Below are positions 11,145-23,525 of a stretch of DNA of 64,000 nt, one piece after another (position 1 is the stretch's first letter; each line of letters begins with the position of its first letter). Origin of the DNA: Panorpa germanica (lineage: Eukaryota; Arthropoda; Insecta; Mecoptera; Panorpidae); NCBI GenBank assembly GCA_963678705.1, contig CAVMBN010000209.1, forward strand, positions 62,001 to 126,000. Direction: 5' to 3'. A model generated the notes under the pieces. It ran no database searches. It was not told the origin of the DNA and worked only from the letters and a program-made list of their open reading frames with translations. The position numbers and the translations under genes are program-made.

Positions 11145-11680
11145 CAACTTGAACGTACTAGGAACGTAACTTGAACGTACTAGGAACGTAACTTGCATGA
11201 ACGTACTGGGAACTACGTTCCCATTACGTTTAAGTTACGTTCCCAGTACGTTCAAAAATACTTGATGACAATTGTATACGTTATATGCAGGAGCAGTACC
11301 CAACTTGAACGTACTGGGAACGTAACTTGAACGTACTGGGAACGTAACTTGAACGTAATGGGAACGTAACTTGAACGTAATGGGAACGTAATTCAACGTA
11401 AGCTTACGTTGAATTACGTTCTTACGTTCCCATTACGTTCAAGTTACGTTCCCATTACGTTCAAGTTACGTTCCCAGTACGTTCAAGTTACGTTCCCAGT
11501 ACGTTCAAGTTGGGTACTGCTCCTGCATATAACGTATACAATTGTCATCAAGTATTTTTGAACGTACTGGGAACGTAACTTAAACGTAATGGGAACGTAG
11601 TTCCCAGTACGTTCATGCAAGTTACGTTTCTAGTACGTTCAAGTTACGTTCCTAGTACGTTCAAGTTGGGTACTGCTCCT
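11145..11680. repeat. AACGTA-based tandem repeats forming the palindrome centre
   Basis: Many copies of units such as TTGAACGTACTGGGAACGTAA (about 11-22 bp) run toward AAGCTT at 11400-11405 and then continue as their reverse complement. Blocks of GGAGCAGTACCCAACTTG flank them on both sides. The structure resembles the repeat-built inverted ends of fold-back transposons. The same unit recurs in palindrome 2. Confidence 0.85.
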
Positions 11681-11967
11681 GCATATAACGTATACAATTG
11701 TTATCCACTTTATGTACTCATACTCATACATTAATATGTCTATGCATATATATATATTAGAGCTCTTATGACCAGTGTTAATTACCGATGTCATATGTCA
11801 TATACAGATAATTAATAGACAAATAATTAGCAATAAGATAAATAAATTGAGATGTAAGCTATCCTATCCTATCTTTCAAGTTGGGTCAAACTGCACACGG
11901 TGTACAAATTTCATTAAAATCGGTTAAGTAGTTTAGGAGTCCATAGGGGACAACACAGTGACACGTA

Positions 11968-11970
<3 letters not shown>

Positions 11971-12002
<32 letters not shown>
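11971..12002. repeat. (TA)n microsatellite, right arm
   Basis: Short TA tract, the mirror of 10783-10842. The 11680-11970 stretch before it is non-coding mirror sequence. Confidence 0.9.
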
Positions 12003-12003
<1 letters not shown>

Positions 12004-12207
12004 CAAAACATTACTAATAAAATATGTGTATCTTATTTTATATGGATGTATTAAAACATTAAATCTTATAATAATAAAACTCAATGGTTTGTGTTTATAT
12101 ATTATTATTTATTTATAAATATGCTATTTTTCAATTGTTATATAAATATACATTTTAATTATCTTAACTAAAACAGATATAAATTTATACAAAACTTAAA
12201 ATTAGTA

Positions 12208-15200
12208 CTAAATTTTATAATGTCCATGTGCTAAAGTACTTATACCATCAGTTAATACATAACTTTTATTATCATTTCCACTAAGACCTACTTTACTTAT
12301 CATTTGAGTATAAATTGTATGCTTAATAGATTTAAAGGTATTCATTGTGATCAATAATATGTTATCCTGAGATAAACAATTTACATAATCTTTAATATTG
12401 AATTTGTTTACAATATTTTTCTTAATTCCTTTTGCTTTAGCTGTGCATGAACCCTCAATATCAATTGCATACATTTTTGACCTTAACCTAACAAACTCCC
12501 AAATTATACTACTCGCGCATTCATCTTTCATTAAGCCTAATTTAGCTTTGTTCATTAAAGGTAATGAAAATTCATTATTAAATGGATAATTAGATGTATC
12601 AAATTTATCTAGATTACACTTAATATCGTCATATATATCATCTGTTTTAATTTGATATATTAATGAATCTGTATCTGTATACAACAATTTAGCATTACCT
12701 TTATAGATTTTTTTTTTTTGATGAAATCATAATGAAAATCGTATATTAAAGTTTTTTGATATATCAAGTACACTTAATCCTAAATACAATGGTTTATTAT
12801 AAAAAACTTTAAGTTTTTGCATTTGAATAGCAACTAAGTTTTCATGAAATATAGAACAACTATGATAGTTTGGTTTACTTATAAGTGTTTTTCCTATATT
12901 ATCCCAATGAGTTATTAACTTTACATCAACACGTTTATCTACATTTTCCATTGTTTTACCATAAACTGAATTATTCATTAATTTAAAAAAGTTTTTTCTC
13001 AAATGTATTTGCAGAGTTCTTTCTTTTTAATGTATTTAGATCAATATAACTTTTTAACCAATCAGACTGTTTAAATTCCAAAATTCTATGAATTTTATCT
13101 ATTTTCAGATTATTTTTAAGACATTGCTTTAACGATCTATTGTGAAGCACATAATTATACTTGTTATTTAGATTTGGTATTAATTTAACGTCATTTGTTT
13201 TAATGCAAGGTGGTTTAATATTTTCGGCACAGAAAGGTAGATCATTGTGTTCATCGTGTAAATAATTAGGATATCTTAAATCGACTTCTAATATATAACC
13301 AATATCTGAGTTATCTTCAATAGCTTTAGTTATTTGCATCCCAATACATTAAATATTGAGAATCTTTATTTGAATCATAATTGGATATATATTTATTATT
13401 TGCAATTCCATGTCTGTGATATTCCACCTCTTATACCTTTTTTAATAAAATGTAACATATCAATATCTGTTAAAAGTTCTAATTCAATACTTGTATAATT
13501 TAACATAGCATCCCAAGAAAGTCCTGGTGCTGTATAATATTGACAGGGATCTAAATTATATGTTTTATAGCAAAATATCTGTTAACAACAGAACATCGAT
13601 CTTTAAATATAAGTCTGAATATTCCCCCAATGTTTTCATTTCAAATGCATACCAAACCATTTTGGCATGATTGTAATCATCGTCAGATATATTACAGCCA
13701 TTAAGTGAGCTATAAAAATTATTTTGAGATGGCAAGTCAGATTCATTAAGCATATCCCTACTATTTACATATTCATAAGGAAATACACCTTTACGTTTTA
13801 ATAAATTGAAATGATTTTCATTCGGATAGAATTTTTTAATTCGAAAAATTGTTCTGATAATAAATTTTTTGCAAGTGTTTCTAAACTAGAATGCATAAAT
13901 CGTAAAGAATCAATAAATCTAAGTTTAATATAGCAGTTATGAACTTTATCATTTTTATCGACTTTTGATTCCACCAAAATATGTTTCGTAAAAGATATAT
14001 ACTTTTCCTTATTTTCTGGAATAACTTCAATTTTTTCACTATCATTACCTAATTCTTTTACAATTATATGGCTATCGTAATTACTTAAGTTATGGAATAT
14101 GACAGGTATAAACTTTGGAATTGTAAATTTTAAATTGCAATGATTATAAATGACAATGATCTAACACTTTATCACCATTGAGGATACCTTCACAAATATT
14201 GCAAATAGAAGCTTCATCATATTCCTGTTTTTGCCAATCAGATAATTTATTTAAAGGCTTCACTTTATTTAAGACTTTATAAATTTGTTTAGCGTCTTCA
14301 GTTAATGTTTCAATAAATACTTTAACGCAATTAATACCTCTGTACGTATCAGTTATTGTTTCAATAAATACTTTAACGCAATTAATACCTCTGTACGTAA
14401 CAAACTTACTTAAGGAATCATTAAAGGAACATTTAATATAATAAGCAAAAGAATATGGTTCATGAATTTGAATATTATTTGAAAATGATGTATATTATAT
14501 GTTTTATAGCACACATCTCGAAAATTTTCAAAAATATCTGTTAACAACAGAACATCGATCTTTAAATATAAGTCTGAATATTCCCCCAATGTTTTCATTT
14601 CAAATGCATACCAAACCATTTTGGCATGATTGTAATCATCGTCAGATATATTACAGCCATTAAGTGAGCTATAAAAATTATTTTGAGATGGCAAGTCAGA
14701 TTCATTAAGCATATCCCTACTATTTACATATTCATAAGGAAATACACCTTTACGTTTTAATAAATTGAAATGATTTTCATTCGGATAGAATTTTTTAATT
14801 CGAAAAATTGTTCTGATAATAAATTTTTTGCAAGTGTTTCTAAACTAGAATGCATAAATCGTAAAGAATCAATAAATCTAAGTTTAATATAGCAGTTATG
14901 AACTTTATCATTTTTATCGACTTTTGATTCCACCAAAATATGTTTCGTAAAAGATATATACTTTTCCTTATTTTCTGGAATAACTTCAATTTTTCACTAT
15001 CATTACCTAATTCTTTTACAATTATATGGCTATCGTAATTACTTAAGTTATGGAATATGACAGGTATAAACTTTGGAATTGTAAATTTTAAATTGCAATG
15101 ATTATAAATGACAATGATCTAACACTTTATCACCATTGAGGATACCTTCACAAATATGGCAAATAGAAGCTTCATCATATTCCTGTTTTTGCCAATCAGA

Positions 15201-15867
15201 TAATTTATTTAAAGGCTTCACTTTATTTAAGACTTTATAAATTTGTTTAGCGTCTTCAGTTATTGTTTCAATAAATACTTTAACGCAATTAATACCTCTG
15301 TACGTAACAAACTTACTTAAGGAATCATTAAAGGAACATTTAATATAATAAGCAAAAGAATATGGTTCATGAATTTAAATATTATTTGAAAATGATGTAT
15401 TAGTTTCAGGATAACAAGTACTAATGGGTTTTAATAATGTTTCAAAATCTCCATATATTACAAATGGAACGATTTATTGATTCTTATGATTATCGAATTT
15501 TAAAATGTTTTGAGATATCATATTACCCAATTTATCTTTAGCGTTATACTTAGAAGGAAGGATTGTATATATATATCTTATTGCAATCATATTCTAAATG
15601 TCTATTTAACTGATCTTCTGTGTTAAAAAATGAAAAGCATCCATCACACAAAAATTGTTTACTAGTATGCTTAGTAAATTGACTTCTTAATAATCTTGAT
15701 ATATTTTTAATCCAACAATAATGTCCATTACTCAAATCTTCAATATACAATAAATTAACATGTTGTTTCTTCTTTTTAGATGTATAATGCAACGATCCCA
15801 CAATGAAATTATTTTCAAGTCCATAAACATTCACACTTATATCATTATTCTTCTCAAATGTTCTAAT
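12208..15867 (-). pseudogene. Polinton-A DNA polymerase, broken (right arm)
   Basis: Mirror of 6905-10564 with the same truncation, duplication and most of the same lesions: motif C near 12685, motif B near 12985, two ExoIII copies near 13610 and 14570, ExoI region near 15450. It differs by small changes. Position 13653 gives Ala where the left copy has Thr, and around 15688 there is a Leu/Ile difference in ISRLLRSQ. Near 15472 the bases after the ExoI region are altered, so the long 162-codon frame of the left arm is not recovered. Inactive. Confidence 0.9.
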
Positions 15868-17194
15868 ATCTTTTTCGATTTTCTTTTTATCTAAACTAGA
15901 AACACTTTAAAGACTGCGTTCATTAACAATGTATAGTGGATTTTATTATTTCTGCAGGATGTCATCTCACTTGCTGACACTAAAGGTTATATTTGATAAC
16001 CATGACTTAAAAGGCTTCTATTTTGTAACTGCTTACCTGACAGCTGATAACTTCTGACAATTTTTCAAAGGCCTATATTTTACAAATTACGCTACTCATA
16101 CCAGTTCCAAGGTATAGGATCCGTGTTGCTTTTTATTTAATGTCTTCTGATAGTTTTGTCTTAACTTACATAGCTTAATTTAGAAAATATATAGACGTCC
16201 GGTAAACAGTTAGAAAATAGGAGCCTCATTTCTGTAAAAGTATGTTTATAAAGTTGGCTACCAGAACCTCAAATATTTAGTTATTTTTTAATATATTGCA
16301 ATACAATAAGAGATATTTACACATCTATCGTAACTATTTCAATAATTTATAAAAATTCATTATATATTTGTTATTTTACTATCTCTTTTATATAAGTGTC
16401 TAAAGCAAAAGATTGTACACTACAGTACACTATGCAGAGAATCTATAGAATATTGATATCTCAACATTGTATATGATGTAGAGTAATGTATTAGAAACAA
16501 AAAGTGTTTAGCAAAAAAGGTTAACTACAAACGTGGTTTAAGTGATACAATACAGTTTATTATATAAATAAGACAGTTTTATAAGAACATCCTGTGAATA
16601 TATAGGGTTAGTTATTGATACCCTAAAATGTATTATTTGAGTGTGTATGAGAAACATGTATGAAGCTGTATAAAGTGCTGCATTATATCAGGCGTAATGT
16701 AGAGCCTTTTTAAGTTTTTAAATATAGCTAAGAAATCATAATATGCTTTAACCTACTAACGGTATTGCTCAAAATACTCGTCGCTCAGACAAGAATATAA
16801 TATTTTATTATATATATTTATTATTTAAATATAACTTGAGATAAAAGAATGTATCTAAAACTATTTTTTATAAGTGTATGGAACGAAACAATGTAACAAC
16901 TGTCAAATGAAATAGCAAATGGCGAGAATCGACGAACTTGACCGAATCAAACCGAGACCGAGTTAAACTGTTTGGTAATGGGTTTATGTGCTATGTCTTA
17001 ATTTCTATAAAAGTGTACTATAAAAATTTTGTGCCCATATTTGGTTAAGTCATGCAATTTTGTATTCATATTGTTCAAGTCATGTAAATTCAATGGATGA
17101 ATTAGCACCCTTATACTTTATGAATTATCCTTATTTGGATATATTTTCTATGTACAACAAAATTTACAATCTATTAGTAATTAGTGCAATAAAA
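15868..17194. other. Non-coding right-arm sequence with the empty LTR insertion site
   Basis: Continuous mirror of left-arm 811-1532 plus 6296-6904. The uninterrupted ATATGATGTAGAG at about 16471-16483 is the pre-insertion form of the site that holds the LTR element at 1533-6295. No gene seen. Confidence 0.75.
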
Positions 17195-17344
17195 TTAATC
17201 ATTAAGAATCCAATCAAGTGAGTCTTGGCTCTCATATCCAGGGTCTCCAAATTCAGATATAAAAAGTAACCCGGCTCTAAAAGTTTCACAGAAATTATTC
17301 TGATTGATTATAATTTCATCAAAGAATTTAAATTGATTAAACAT
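17195..17344 (-). CDS. Small hypothetical ORF, 49 aa (mirror copy)
   Basis: Mirror of 661-810 with the same start and stop. Not recognised. Identity to the other arm follows from the inverted duplication and is not separate evidence of selection. Confidence 0.3.
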   Translation of the reverse strand: MFNQFKFFDEIIINQNNFCETFRAGLLFISEFGDPGYESQDSLDWILND

Positions 17345-17651
17345 ATTTAAATCTATTAACAAATGACACTGTAATCCACAATTTAACTTTAAATCAATGC
17401 CTAAATTAAATTTATTTGGTATATATATTATGTTTAAAATATTTATTAAAATTAAAACTTATTTCAAAACCTAACCTTAAATGCATTACTTTTCAGTTTA
17501 ATAATTGTTCTTATATGCTTAATAATCTTACAACCGTTATCCATTTTAAATTATATATTTCAGTTTCAAAATCAAAATATAAATAACAATTGCTTTTAAA
17601 AGTTCATTTATTTATATAATTTTACATAAAAAATATACATTAATCACTATG

Positions 17652-18056
17652 TTATACTTTTACAATTTCGTCATCAGAGTCTAACACCTCTACAATTTCG
17701 TCATCAGAGTCTAACACCTCTACAATTTCATCGTCAGAGTCTAATATTTCAATAACTTCACTAGCACTCTCTAATAATTCTATCATTTCCACATCAGAAT
17801 CTTCTTCCTGTATTTCAATTTCTTCGTGACCTATTATTATTTCATCAGCATAACTCTCTATAATTTTCTCATATGTCTTCTTTTCTTCTTTATCCGTCAT
17901 ATCATCTGAATCACAATCATCTGAATCACAATCATCTATATCAAAATCGTCAGTTATATCCTGCACATAATATTTATCTTCACTGTCAATGCCGACGCGT
18001 ATATCTCCCGAATTCAATAACCATGTTACGCCTGGAATATTCTTAAATCCGTTCAT
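17652..18056 (-). CDS. Acidic DSDDEIVEV-repeat protein, complete
   Basis: 134 codons from ATG at 18056. The N-terminal ~30 residues (NIPGVTWLL, GDIRVGIDSEDKYYVQD) are conserved with the copy at 63861. Then follow an Asp/Ser-Asp block (DDCDSDD twice), a Lys/Glu stretch, and four C-terminal units of the IVEVLDSDDE type. No recognised domain. It lies upstream of the Polinton polymerase start in the same direction. Copies differ in repeat number, and the copy at 63664 has a stop, so only this one is intact. Function unknown; the strong negative charge would suit a DNA-mimic or binding protein, but that is speculation. Confidence 0.6.
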   Translation of the reverse strand: MNGFKNIPGVTWLLNSGDIRVGIDSEDKYYVQDITDDFDIDDCDSDDCDSDDMTDKEEKKTYEKIIESYADEIIIGHEEIEIQEEDSDVEMIELLESASEVIEILDSDDEIVEVLDSDDEIVEVLDSDDEIVKV

Positions 18057-19209
18057 ACTATTAAACTTTAGCTTGCACTAAGAAAATATTACTCTGTAAT
18101 TACAGCTCAACATCATCTCTATTTAAGTGACATTTATACATGAATTTACCACCTCCACCAACAGAATCCCGTTACATAGGTCTTACGCTCAACAATTATA
18201 TTCTTAGACTTATATATAAAAATTTAACAGGGTAGCACTTTACTTATTTAATACTATAATATATTTACCATCAGACTATCAATTCTTAATTCTATCATCC
18301 CCGCGCATTCAAAATAAATAAAATTCTCGGGGCTCCCGACCCTTCGAGCAGTTTTATTTTAAAAAGTTTGTTTCAACTTAAGTTAGAGCTTTTGGTTTAG
18401 CTAATTGTGATTCTACTATTATCCACAACCTATATAGCCTCATGCATATGGATCAAACCGCTACCTAATAAATTTGTATAATAAAATATCCTCCTACTAT
18501 TTTAACAGTTACTGTGGTGTTATAACCTCATATATGTATAACAACACCATTGTCTGACTTATAAGACTTTATGATTATTACAACACATAAAAAATAACTG
18601 TATGCTTTGACAATCATCAATGATATAATGTATATTATAACTTTTAGTATACTTAAATAAATAATCTAATACAACAATACCCAATCCGGCCCTACATTTA
18701 ACTAAAACATAAAATGTATAACAATACATTCGAACTAATGTATAACAAAAAATTTGTCTACGTTTGGAAAATATTCGCTTGTATTCAACACGTTCCCATA
18801 AGAATAATGTATATACGAAGTTCTCATGATAAGTGCTGACGCCTGCTAACACGTGTGCTTCAAATTTCCGGTGAATTCGAAGGAATGCGTTATAATTACA
18901 CTGTTATAAATAATTTAACACTGTCATAATCTTATAACCAATAACAAATCAAACATAAGAATTAATATCGGTATCTCACTCTTTACCATTAGATATTAAT
19001 TATTACACACGTAATAATTAATATCGCTATCTCACTCTTTCATATTACCCCACTATTACCCCAACATTGTCTAGCCACGCCACCTCACTCCCCACCCCAC
19101 CCTTACCCCCTTTTACATTCTTCCAAGTCTAGCCACGCCCCCTCTGCATATCGTGACCTAAATGCATCACCACTCCAAACTGTCCTGGAACCGGCCCTAC
19201 TCATCTACT
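18057..19209. other. Polinton-type flank without a gene
   Basis: The first ~170 bp match the sequence upstream of the acidic ORF at 63862-64000. Around 18960-19140 a repeated phrase (ATATCGCTATCTCACTCTTTC; ACATTGTCTAGCCACGCC) recurs at 39130-39150 and 39300-39500, so both places carry the same element edge. A 97-codon frame at 18559-18852 (minus) has no recognisable feature. Confidence 0.55.
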
Positions 19210-19690
19210 CCCCTTGTATAGTGTCGGCATAGTTGCCGAGTTTAAGCTTCATTCCGTCCTTGTGACACGCGCAAGGTGTGTTACTAGTTTATCATTCGTT
19301 GTTACTGTATTTGTTTCGTAGCTTTGTAGCTTCAAGAAACTACAGATTTTATATATAGCAGGTCGAGAACGGCTTTCTAGGGTTTCTGTACTATTTGCAC
19401 TGATAAGGATCACATTATCGATGGCAAAACATACGTTTACACAACCTTTCGAGTGAGAAACACAGTTCTCGTCGAATACCATGTTCCAGAGCTCAGGCCC
19501 TATAACGGATCGCTAAGGACAACCTTTAGATAGTTGCGTTTTCATGGAACGGTAATCGGTTTGTAAAAATAATGTTTGACAATGAAAATAGTTCTCCATA
19601 GCGCAGTAGACGTACCTAGAGGATTTTGCCGGTTTAATTCTTTGAAGGTCACTTGGCCACCAGACATTATCAAAGGCACACTGAATTTCT
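19210..19690 (-). pseudogene. R1-like RT fragment, monomer 1
   Basis: Contains motif A (FDNVWWPSDLQ, near 19660) and motif C in the form FAIDNVILI, where the family has FADD. A stop near 19513 splits the frame before GPELWN. The thumb segment lies outside, because the array begins here. Confidence 0.75.
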
Positions 19691-20349
19691 ATAATTATCT
19701 CATGTACATACTTGTACTTATGCCTACTTACTTACCATTTGTTTGTTACCATTGAATGTTCATAAACGATCAATCACTATTTCCAAGAAAACCGCATATA
19801 TTGTTTACTTAATCACTTATAACAATTAATACACTCTCTTTATTATTTAAAACACGCATTTATATAAACTAATTTTTATGTTTTAATATTATTTATAGTT
19901 TATGTTAATCGACTTACTTGATAGTGGGCGGCAACCTTTTGTATTCCTTATATTTGTAGTGTTTATATGAGGTATTCCTTATAAAGCTCTACAGATTTCT
20001 TGAATTTCTTAACCACTTGATGTTTTAGCACTAACACTAACCTAATTATTATCACTTTTTTGTCTATCGCACTTATTAATGTCTTATATCAAACATCAAA
20101 ATTACAATTTTGAGGTTATGTTTATAAGACCGCGTGTACGCGTAATGAAAAATTCGTTTTTAACACTGGTTTCTAACTGTCAAACTTTTGTAAAAACACT
20201 TTGTTTAGGGTAAATTAACACAAATTTAAAACAAACTTAAATACTTTTTGTTTGAAAAAGTATTCATATAACTTATTTAATTTTTTTCCGTAATTAATTT
20301 CTCACTTTTAATCACTTTTTTCACCTAAAGTATCAGGAGCCGATCACAC

Positions 20350-21275
20350 ACATAGTAGATAGGAACCACTTGTGTTGCAAAGCAATATTAACGTCCTTGT
20401 AAACCAATACGTAGGTCTTCCTTTTTGTATTAAGTCCCATCTGTCTTGCCAGAGCTTATGCATATATGCATTCATCTCTTTGGCAATATATTTGGTATCG
20501 TCTACAGACTTTTATCCTACAGCCGCATTAATTTTAAATCCTCGAAATTTGTCGCATTAATTTTAAATCATCAAAATTTGATTTTTTCAGTTCTAGCGTA
20601 ATTTGAACTTGAGTAAGTGCATAAGTGATTTTTAAATCTAAAGGAATTGTCCCCAATATCACCTGCACCACTTCTGTAGATACAGTTCTGCAACAACGCG
20701 TCATCGTCAATGACATAGTTCTTTGCATGGAAGATCTGGAAGATTGATCCTGTAATACCATGCCGAAGCACAATACACAACCATTGGCATAAATGCCCCC
20801 TTGTATAGTGTCGGCATAGTTGCCGAGTTTAAGCTTCATTCCGTCCTTGTGACACGCGCAAGGTGTGTTACAAGTTTATCATTCGTTGTTACCGTATTTG
20901 TTTCGTAGCTTTGTAGCTTCAAGAAACTGCAGATTTTATCTATAGCAGGTCGAGAACGGCTTTTTAGTTGTTCCGTACTATTTGCACCTATAAGGATCAC
21001 ATTATCGTTAACAAAACATACGTTTACACAACCTTTCGAGTGAGAAACACATTTCTCGTCAAATACCATGTTCCAGAGCTCAGGCCCCTTTACGGATCGC
21101 TGAGGACAACCTTTAGATAGTTGCCTTTTCATGGAACGGTAATTGGTTTGTAAAATTAATGTTCGACAATGAAAATAGTTCTCCATAGCGCAGTAGACGT
21201 ACCTAGAGGTTTCTGCCGGTCTAATTCTTTGAAGGTCACTTGGCCACCAGACATTATCAAAGGCACACTGATTTT
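20350..21275 (-). pseudogene. R1-like RT fragment, monomer 2
   Basis: The 116-codon frame 21186-20836 covers motif B (KGCPQRSVKGPELWN) and motif C (FVNDNVILIGAN). A second frame, 20839-20534, overlaps its stop and carries the thumb motif CRTVSTEVVQVILGTIPLDL. The GRPTYW segment lies near 20420. About 90 residues normally found between motif C and the thumb are missing. The first catalytic Asp of FADD is Asn, so it cannot polymerise. Confidence 0.8.
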
Positions 21276-21937
21276 TTTATAAATATCTCACGTACATACT
21301 TGTACTTATGCCTACTTACTTACCATTTGTTTGTTACCATTAAATGTTCATGAACGATAAATCATTATTTCCAAGAAAACCGCATATATTGTTCACCTAA
21401 TCACTTATAACAATTAATACACTCTCCTTATTATTTAATACACGCATTTATATAATCTAATTCTTATGTTTTAATATTATTTATAGTTAATGTTAATCGA
21501 CTTACTTGATAGTGGTCGGCAACCTTATGTCTTCCGTATATTTGTAGTGTTTATATGAGGTCTTCCTTATATAGCTCTACAAATTTCTTAAATTTCTTAA
21601 CCACTTGATGTTTTAGCACTAACAATAACCTAATTATTATCACTTTTTTGTCAATCGCACTTATTAATGTCTTATATCAAACATCAAAGTTACAATGTTG
21701 AGGTTATGTTTATAAGACCGCGTGTACGCGTAATGAAAAGTTCGTTTTTAACACTAGTTTCCAACTGTCAAACTTTTGTAAAAACAATTTGTTTAGGGTA
21801 AATTAACACAAATTTAAAACAAACTTAAATACTTTTCGTTTGAAAAAGTATTCATATAATTTATTTAATTTTTTTCCGTAATTATTTTCTCACTTTTAAT
21901 CACTTTTTTCTCCTAAAGTAGCAGGAGCCGAACACAC

Positions 21938-22862
21938 ACATAGTAGATAGGAACGACTTGTGTTGCAAAGCAATATTAACGTCCTTGTAAACCAATACGT
22001 AGGTCTTCCTTTTTGTATTAAGTCCCATCTGTCTTGCCAGAGCTTATGCATATATGCATTCATCTCTTTGGCAATATATTTCGTATCGTCTTCAGACTTT
22101 TATACTACACCCGCATTAACTTTAAATCCTCGAAATTTGTCGCATTAATTTTAAATCATCAAAATTTGATTTTTTCAGTTCTAGCGTAATTTGTACTTGA
22201 GTAAGTGCATGTGTGATTTTTAAATCTAAAGGAATTCTCCCCAATATTACCTGCACTACTTCTGTAGATACAGTTCTGCAACAACGCGTCATCGTCAATA
22301 ACATAGTTCTTTGCATGGAAGATCTGAAAGATTAATCCTGTAATACCATGAAGAAGCACAATACACAACTATTGGCATAAATGCCCCTTTGTATAGTGTC
22401 GGCATAGTTGCCGAGTTTAAGCTTCATTCAGTCCTGGTGATACGCAAAAGGTGTGTTACAGGTTTATCATTCGTTGTTACCGTATTTGTTTCGTAGCTTT
22501 GTAGCTTCAAGAAACTATAGATTTTATCTATAGCAGGTCGAGAACGGCTTTCTAGTTGTTCTGTACTATTTGCACCAATAAGGATCACATTGTCGTTGGC
22601 AAAACATACGTTTACAAAATTTTTCGAGTGAGAAACACAGTTCTCGTCGAATACCTTGTTCCTGAGTTCAGGCCCCATTACGGATCGCTGAAGACAACCT
22701 TTAGATAGTTGCCTTTTCATGGAACGGTAATCGGTTTGTAAAATTAATGTTCGACAATAAAAATAGTTCTCCATAGCGCAGCAGACGCACCTAGAGGTTT
22801 TTGCCGGTCTAATTCTTTGAAGGTCACTTGGCCACCAGACATTATCAAAGGCACACTAAATT
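21938..22862 (-). pseudogene. R1-like RT fragment, monomer 3
   Basis: Frame 22774-22424 carries KGCLQRSVMGPELRN and FANDNVILIGAN. The thumb frame 22316-22122 starts later than in other copies. Same internal join and same Asp-to-Asn change as the neighbouring monomers. Confidence 0.8.
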
Positions 22863-23525
22863 TCTATAAATATCTCATGTACATACTTGGACTTATGCCT
22901 ACTTACTTACCATTTGTTTGTTTCCAATAAATGTTTATGAACGATCAATCACTATTTTCAAGAAAACCGCATATATTGTTTACTTAATCACTTATAACAA
23001 TTAATACACTCTCTTTATTATTCAAAACTCGCATTTATATAAACTAATTCTTATGTTTTAATATTATTTATAGTTAATGTTAATCGACTTACTTGATAGT
23101 GGGCGGCAACCTTTTGTCTTCCGTATATTTGTAGTGTTTATATAAGGTCTTCCTTATATATCTCTACAGATTTCTTGAATTTCTTAACCACTTGATGTTT
23201 TAGCTTCAACACTAACCTAATTATTATCACTTTTTTTGTCTATCGCACTTATTAATGTCTTATATCAAACATCAAAGTTACAATTTTAAGGTTATGTTTA
23301 TAAGACCGCGTGTACGCGTAATAAAAAATTCGTTTTTAAAACTGGTTTGCAACTGTCAAACTTTTGTAAAAACACTTTGTTTAGGGTAAATTAATACAAA
23401 TTTAAAACAAACATAAATACTTTTCGTTTGAAAAAGTATTTATTTAACTTATTTAATTTTTTTCCGTAATTAATTTCTCACTTTTAATCACTTTTTTCAC
23501 CTAAAGTAGCAGGAGCCGATCACAC

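Larger units (their letters stand above)
1..18004. repeat. Giant inverted repeat (palindrome 1)
   Basis: Position 1 pairs with 18004. Matching ORFs on opposite strands keep a constant coordinate sum of 22772 from 6938/15834 to 10564/12208, and of 18005 outside 1533/6295. The change of 4767 is exactly the LTR insertion (4763 bp) plus a 4-bp target duplication in the left arm. The inner centre lies at AAGCTT, 11400-11405, with practically no loop. The arms differ by point changes (for example 9122), a 41-bp difference in (TA)n length and an 8-bp slip near the centre. The left arm is cut by the window start, so the repeat may extend further. Confidence 0.95.

Noticed and set aside
11145-11680. 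CRISPR array at the AACGTA repeats
   Set aside because: No constant repeat with unique spacers; the repeats are contiguous and inverted, in a eukaryotic transposon setting.
18559-18852. 97-codon ORF on the minus strand
   Set aside because: Hydrophobic, AT-driven composition, no domain, and no equivalent frame in the related flank at 38553-39557.
20372-20560. Recurrent 62-codon plus-strand ORFs in each satellite monomer
   Set aside because: They are antisense to the RT C-terminal GRPTYW segment, whose minus-strand reading makes sense.
20571-20780. Recurrent 69-codon minus-strand ORFs
   Set aside because: Alternative-frame shadows of the thumb segment with the CRTVSTE motif.
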